From NCBI GenBank assembly GCA_002104905.1, contig MCFE01000090.1:62001-126000 (forward strand): 64,000 nucleotides of DNA, in the 5' to 3' direction. This DNA comes from Basidiobolus meristosporus CBS 931.73 (taxonomy: Eukaryota > Basidiobolomycota > Basidiobolomycetes > Basidiobolales > Basidiobolaceae). A model generated the notes under the pieces. It was not told the DNA's origin and searched no databases. It saw nothing but the letters and a program-made list of their open reading frames with translations. Every line of letters begins with the position of its first letter. The first letter of the stretch is position 1. A program made the translations under genes and the position numbers. Positions 58,803-64,000 of the stretch are shown here, piece after piece.

Positions 58803-59134
58803 TGTTATAAAGACTTGTGATTCCACCTAAATACTCACCTAACTTAGTCACTTAGATCATTACCTTCAAATCCTCAAGAATACTGATCAAATTCCTTGTT
58901 GGGATTTACTTAGAATATTTACCCAGAACATGAAAATTCTCAAAGTTGCCCAAACAGCCCCAGACTTTGCACACATGTTTTTGGGACCTCCCTTAACCTA
59001 ATCTGTGTGTTTGTAATGCCAAGACAATGTAAAAGTATAAATACTACTCTTACATTCAATAAATTATTAAGTGAAAACCACATAATCTACTTGTCCTCCC
59101 AATCACTTCCAATATCTCCAAGACTCTTACAACA
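58803..59134 (+). repeat. 3' LTR of copia insertion C5/C6
   Basis: 332 bp, TGTTATAAAGAC to CTTACAACA, with a small internal deletion near 58,920. Followed by TATGT (59,135-59,139), partner of TACGT at 49,743. Confidence 0.9.
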
Positions 59135-59139
59135 TATGT

Positions 59140-59560
59140 AACATATCCACAACAGAAAACCCTCAGATTAAATCCAAGAAAAGAGCTTTGGAGAGATACT
59201 ATCATACTTGAGGGCCATGTACTTAGTGACCAGCTTAATAAAGAATCTAGTATTGCTACAAACTTTGCAATGCTTTTAACTGCCAAAGACATCACAGATT
59301 GTGCAACTTCTCACCAACTTTTATCAGTTGAGTCACAAGTCTTGCTTTTATCATAGAGCCAAGCACATTGCCACAAATTACCATTTTTTCAGAGTGGATA
59401 TAGAGTATAAACAGGTTGGCCTTGCTTGTTGCCATATTCTTGAAGTGATGGCAGATTTGCCTATAAAACACTATCAAAGTCAATTTGGATATCCTGAACC
59501 ACTAATAGGATCAGTTAATACAAATAGAGTCAAGTGGAAGTGCTCTAAGGATTGAGCTTG
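59140..59560 (+). pseudogene. RNase H end of another copia lineage
   Basis: A plus frame at 59,301-59,555 contains HRAKHIATNYHFF followed by VMADLPIKHY, which fits the end of copia RNase H (RTKHIDIRYHF ... ADIFTKPL). The lineage differs from C1/C2/C5. The upstream part (59,150-59,300) is not interpretable. Confidence 0.45.
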
Positions 59561-59623
59561 AGCTGAGAAACTGCCACTAACTGAGACACTTCAGACATTA
59601 TTATTAATTTTAACCCATGTTCT

Positions 59624-59955
59624 TGTTTTAAGAGTTTTGGACATATTGGAAGTGATTGGGAGGACAAGTAGATTATGTGGTTTTCACTTAATGATTTATT
59701 GAATGTACAGGTAGTATTTATACTTTTACATGGTCTTGGCATAGCAAACACGTAGAATAGGTCAAGGAAGGTCCCAAGAACATGTGTGCAAAGTTTGGGG
59801 CTGTTTGGACAACTTTGAGAATTTTCATGTTCTGGGTAAATATTCTAAGTAAATCATGACAAAGAATTTGGTCAGTATTCTCTAGGATATGAAGGTAATG
59901 ATCTAAGAGACTAAGTCAGGTGCATATTTAGGTGGAATTCCGAATTTTTACAACA
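59624..59955 (-). repeat. Solo copia LTR (minus)
   Basis: TGTTTTAAGAGTTT to TTTTTACAACA on plus, the reverse complement of the C-family LTR. Flanked by a perfect 5-bp duplication GTTCT (59,619-59,623 and 59,956-59,960). Confidence 0.9.
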
Positions 59956-60080
59956 GTTCTTTGGTGGAATTCTTAAAGCCATCTAAAAGACCCTATACTT
60001 TGCACATATGCTCTTTGACACCCTGCAAGCACATCCTACATGCTCACTGTACCAAGACCTTGGATATTCATGAATATTAC
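59956..60080 (+). repeat. Copia LTR fragment (plus), left piece
   Basis: Plus-orientation copia LTR piece (CTTTGCACATATG ... TACCAAGACCTTGG). Interrupted at 60,080 by a minus LTR; the right piece is 60,384-60,440. The LTR start is missing. Confidence 0.65.
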
Positions 60081-60383
60081 TGTTGTATGAGTTTTTGGAG
60101 ATATTGGAAGTGATTTAGAGAACAAGGAGTTTATATGCTTTTCACTTAATAAATCATTAAGTGAATAAGTAGTATTTATACTTTTCCATGGTTTTGGCAA
60201 AAAAACCACATAGGATATGTTTAGGAAGGTCCCAAGAGTTCGTGTACAAAGCTTGGGGCTGTTTGGACAACTTTGAGATATTTGATGTTTGGTGTACCTG
60301 ATAATTTCGTGAAAATCTTCAAAGTAAACCCAACAAGGAATTTGGCGAGAGTTCCTCAAGACTTGTAGACAAAAGATACAACA
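60081..60383 (-). repeat. Diverged solo copia LTR (minus) nested in a plus LTR
   Basis: TGTTGTATGAGTTTTTGG to AAGATACAACA. Flanks ATTAC (left) and GTCAC (right) share three of five bases, the two differences being transitions; this would fit an old 5-bp duplication. Confidence 0.7.
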
Positions 60384-60440
60384 GTCACTTACATTCAATA
60401 AATTAAAAAAGTGAAAAACACATAACAACTACCCAATACC
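60384..60440 (+). repeat. Copia LTR fragment (plus), right piece
   Basis: TTACATTCAATAAATTAAAAAAGTG and following bases match the polyadenylation end of the copia LTR. It is the last recognisable TE sequence before the TUP1 3' region. Confidence 0.65.
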
Positions 60441-60580
60441 AGTCACGTTAAATACTCCAACGTTTATTGAGAACAACGAAGGCAAAACTAATGGAGCATA
60501 ATGATATGACGATGAAGCTATCTCGCTACCGAGTAAGGGTCTAGGTGGTACCTAGTTGGTGGGATGTTTGAGGGGATGAG

Positions 60581-63489
60581 TTAAGGCTGGGCTGGGGAGA
60601 TGCTTTCGTAGCTCCACAAGCGAGCACGACAATCTCCGGATGCGGTAGCGAACAGGCCACCCACCGGACTCAAATTGATGGAGATCACTGGTGATCGAAG
60701 GGCTGATTAGTGATGCGTCTTACTGTTGGGCGAATGAACCGGTTGGTTACCTGAATTTTTGTGTCCCTGAAGCATGAACTGAGTGTGTGCGGTGTTCGGA
60801 TCCCAGAATTGAACCCCGCGATCCTTGGACCCGGATACTATCCAGTTCCCGCATGGGGAGCATGCCACGGACAAAACGAAGTCCTAACAAAGATCCGTTT
60901 TCGGTTCAGCAACTCCTCGGCCCATTGGTCAAAAGCCGGGGACATACCTTGTGTCCAACGAAAGTGGTCCTGCATGGGTTGGGCTTCTGTCCCATGTTGT
61001 TGGCATTCTTACTGCTGAGGATATCCCAGAGTTTGATCGTCTTGTCCAAAGATCCGGAGATGAGGGACTTTCCTAGAGATGGACATGAGATTGCCGCTCG
61101 TCAACAACACACAACACTTCCGTGGGACCAACCGTCTGGTGTGAACGCGATAGAATAGACGCTATCCTTGTGGCCCTCGAGTTTCTCCAAGAGCTGTCCG
61201 GTCTGGACATCCCACACTCTGACCATCTTATCCAACGATCCTGCGGCCACTAGACGCCCATCTGGGCTGAACGCAACTGAAGTGACTCCGGCTTCCTTGG
61301 GGCCGTTCTCTTCGATCATAAGAGTATATACACACTTGCCGCTATCCATGTCCCAGATCCTAGCGGTCCTATCCCCAGATCCCGACACGACCAGACGGCC
61401 GTCTCGAGAGAAATCGAGGGAGTAGATGTCCTGCTCGTGGCCTTGGAAAAGATTGCGGATCCTTCTCCTGGCGATGTCCCAGATCTGAAAGTGTCAAGGT
61501 CAAGGTCAGTACGAGCGCTCGTTGTCGATGTATAGGGGACTCCACCCACCCGGATCTGCTTGTCCTCAGCCCCGGTGGCCAGGAACTTTCCGTCGGGACT
61601 AAAGCAAACCGCTCTGATGTAAAGGTCCCCATCTCTGTTGGCCGCCTCGTCCTGCAAAACACTGGAAGGACACGTGAGTCACGGGAAATCGCTCGGACGG
61701 AAAACTCCAAAGTTACCAAATCTTGCTTCCGTTCTGGACGTCGTAGATCTGTGCACTTCTGTTACACCCGGTGGCCAGATACTTGCCATCGTTGCTAAAG
61801 CGGACGCAGCAGACGACACTAAAGATGCGTGAGCCATGAGAAGGTAAGGCATTGAACTCGCGCCGGAGCGATCCGAACTGTACCTGCTATGGTCCAACGT
61901 GTGGGCTAGATCGACATTCAGCTGGCGGGGAACTCGGGGGTTGAAGCTGTGGAGAGGCAACTTTAGGTCGCTGGCGATCTCTGGGCAATCCTAAAGGTGA
62001 CTTACATGGCAAACCAATCCGACCCTTCACGCTTGAGTCCAGATGGGAGATTCTCGAGATCTACGTCGTTGAAGCTGCCATTAGCAGAGCCAGGGCCCTT
62101 GGCGGAGGGGGCCCGAACAGGTCCGGCGACAGCAGACTGCTGGGGTGGGAGACCGCCGTTGCTTGGCTTGCGATTCATGCCTTGGGGACTAGCGCCGGGG
62201 TAGGGGGGCCCGTTCTGAGGAGGTCCTTGCTGAGAGTCCGGCTGCACACCCATCGGTGGTTGAGAAGTAAGCGGCCCTTGGTGTCCCATCTAGTATAAAG
62301 AATGAAGGTTAGTCGGCGAATATGATTGCTGAGAATTCCCGTAACACCCACCGGATGATTTTGCGGACTACCTTGCATATAACCTACGTATGTGGTAGAA
62401 AACACGCAAACGTGTGAGTTTTATTATATATAATATATTAACGATTATATAAGCTACCCATCGGAGGCTGGCCGGGTCCTTGTCCCATCATCCCAGGCAA
62501 CTGGTTGGGCGGTTGGCCTGGCACCGGAGGTGAGGATGTTGGGACAGAGCCGTACATGGACGGCTGTTGCATCGGAGGCTGTGACTGTCCAGCCATGTGA
62601 TGCGGAGGAGCATCCGAGTCCCCTCGCAGCCTTTTGTTGGGCGGCTGGTGGCCACCTTGTGGTGGTGGGCCTTGTTGTGGTGTGCCGGGAGGGCCACCGC
62701 TGGAGTAAGCGGATAGCCCTGGAGGACCAGATCCCGGACCTGGATATCCTGGATGTTGTGGTTGTGGCTGTTGATTTGGATCCATCATCTGAGGTGGTGC
62801 CGCTAGAGAATTGGGACCGTTTTGTGCACCGCTCATGATTCCGCTAAATAGGTTGGATGGGCCATGGCCGATGTTGGGAGGTGCCGGTTTGTGAGTTTGA
62901 TGTGGTGTACCGCCGCTTTGAGGGTGGGAACCGCGTGCCTCCAGCTCGCGACGAAGCCTCAATATCTCCTCTTCGTATCTGGAAACATGGAGAAGTGTAA
63001 GTATACCAGCGTAGAGTGGACATAGAACGTAGCATAGAGGTGGGCAAGCTCTTACTGTTGTTTTATCTTCTGGTGGGTTCTCTCAAGTTCATACAGATTC
63101 TGCTGGAAGCCGGTCATCTCGTTTAGCTGTGCAGAAACTAAAAGGGGTATGAACGTTAGTCGTTCATCTCAAGAATTGACATTCGACGAAGTTGGGTGGC
63201 GAGCCCAGAGCCATGGGGAAACAGGGAGGCTTTCAAACGAGGGAACGCTCCACGTGACCTGATAATTCAGTACCAGGATATCGCGTAGTTTAGATGGAAC
63301 CACCTGTCAACCTGTCCGGCACATAAAAGAAAACTTACTCTTGTGCTCAAACTCGTCACGTTGCATCTTAAACATGGACACATCTTGATTGACCTGTTCA
63401 AACTCGACTTTCAAAGCATCTAGAAGTTCGGGAATTCTACTGCCGGCCCCGGCAGGAACCATGGGACGATGATTATAGATGTTTGACAT
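60581..63489 (-). CDS. TUP1: Tup1-type transcriptional co-repressor (12 exons)
   Basis: General co-repressor acting with Ssn6/Cyc8 in the nucleus. Exons on minus: 63489-63339, 63137-63056, 62978-62458, 62383-62352, 62289-62006, 61946-61884, 61818-61717, 61661-61550, 61484-61133, 61072-60948, 60883-60751, 60687-60581; total 2,064 nt, 687 aa plus stop. All introns are GT-AG, 55-77 bp except the first (201 bp). Residues 1-95: Tup N-terminal tetramerisation coiled coil ([38 protein letters not shown]). About 95-345: Gly/Pro/Gln-rich linker. About 355-687: WD40 propeller ([111 protein letters not shown]). The start chosen is MSNIYNHRP; an in-frame ATG 21 codons upstream (63,552) is possible. Not a pseudogene by this model. 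Confidence 0.95.
62352..62383 (-). other. TUP1: 32-nt micro-exon 4 of TUP1
   Basis: Acceptor TACGTAG before GTTATATGCAAG and donor GTGGGT after CATCCG delimit 32 nt encoding [10 protein letters not shown]. It keeps the frame between exons 3 and 5 and lies in the Pro/Gln-rich linker, so skipping it would shift the frame (32 is not a multiple of three). Confidence 0.8.
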
Positions 63490-64000
63490 CTCCGCGACTA
63501 CTTGCGTAAACTGACTGTCAAATGGGGATGACTCTTGTACTTCGAAACGCAAATTTGGTTGGGTCGAAGTTGGAAAAAAATAGACGGCCGAGTTTTTCTT
63601 TCAAAGATGGGATATCACAGAGATTAAGCAAGCGAGAGGAATCTTGTGTAGATATATGATCATTCCTTTTAATGAGTGAATTTTCAACCGCCATAGGTTA
63701 TTAAGGGGGAAAGATCAAGAACCCTCCTCACTTCGCTTGGTATATTTTTGGTTTACGCTTTTTATCACATAACCTTGGCCCTTACGAGATTGTCCACAAA
63801 TTTTCACCGGGATTCCCCATATTTGGAAATCGGGAAAATAATATCGGTTGTGGTTTCGGTTGTGGTTTCATTTTGGATTGTACTAGCCCTTCATCAAATA
63901 TTCTCAGTAAAATAACCACCTGATGCTGGAGTTGTGCGTTGTGCGTTGTGCGTTGTGGGAAATCGATGGTTGCTTAATGGTAGCGGCTCAATGGTCTAGT
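63490..64000 (-). promoter_or_regulatory. TUP1 5' region
   Basis: Upstream of the chosen start. It contains a short direct repeat GGTTGTGGTTTC twice near 63,845-63,870 and a run of GTTGTGCG units (63,930-63,957). A pyrimidine-rich stretch (TTTTTCTTTC, minus-strand purines) lies at 63,590-63,605. No second gene is visible to the window end. Confidence 0.45.

Noticed and set aside
61101-61719. Overlapping frames around 61,316-61,719 on minus as a second gene
   Set aside because: They are read-through of TUP1 exons into introns or shifted frames of the same exons; the GT-AG model explains the WD40 sequence without them.
63490-63552. N-terminal extension of TUP1 from the ATG at 63,552
   Set aside because: It is in frame and possible, but the sequence before MSNIYNHRP does not resemble the Tup1 N-terminus. 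Left as an alternative start, not adopted.

Overview
The window looks like fungal, most probably basidiomycete, nuclear DNA. The last 3.5 kb carry an intact, intron-rich gene for the general co-repressor Tup1 (12 exons, 11 short GT-AG introns, 687 codons plus stop in my splice model). Nearly everything else (about 1-60,440) is a dense graveyard of transposable elements. No rRNA, tRNA, CRISPR array or bacterial-type gene was seen. Assigning a lineage below basidiomycete would be guesswork. The many TEs, their CpG poverty and the tnp2-type CACTA elements would fit a large, TE-rich genome such as a rust, but that is inference only.

Layout. 1-5,270: decayed Ty3/gypsy element G0 (+), split by a 1.06-kb LTR on the minus strand. 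5,271-6,850: poorly resolved. 6,850-13,036: two copies (U-A, U-B) of a CACTA-like DNA transposon with divergent genes, a tnp2-type transposase on minus and an unfamiliar second protein (ORF2) on plus; U-A also carries a 735-bp foldback hairpin. 13,037-17,915: gypsy element G-A (minus, both LTRs). 17,916-22,500: further CACTA fragments, a decayed copia fragment and a gypsy LTR fragment. 22,505-31,184: gypsy element G-B (+), interrupted by a complete gypsy element G-C (24,116-29,055, minus, 4-bp target duplication GAAG). G-C has one almost intact 1,383-codon gag-pol frame broken only by four stop codons. 31,190-34,410: CACTA pieces plus solo and partial LTRs. 34,977-36,047: an unrecognised single-exon reading frame.

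37,060-49,734 is a nested stack: copia C1 holds a minus-strand solo LTR of family Y, which holds copia C2, which holds two more solo LTRs. C1 also contains a 1.24-kb LTR-X and a CACTA fragment. 49,748-59,134 is one unusual copia insertion (C5/C6) with three LTRs, an internal 1.4-kb tandem duplication and an 804-bp solo LTR. 59,140-60,440 holds copia LTR fragments nested in opposite orientations, ending about 140 bp from the TUP1 stop codon.

Target-site duplications could be read by eye for many insertions. They are 4 bp for families G, LTR-1 and LTR-X, and 5 bp for copia and LTR-Y. These duplications are what allow the split elements to be reassembled. Apart from TUP1 no host gene is supported. 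Family names (G, C, U, LTR-1, LTR-X, LTR-Y) are local labels.
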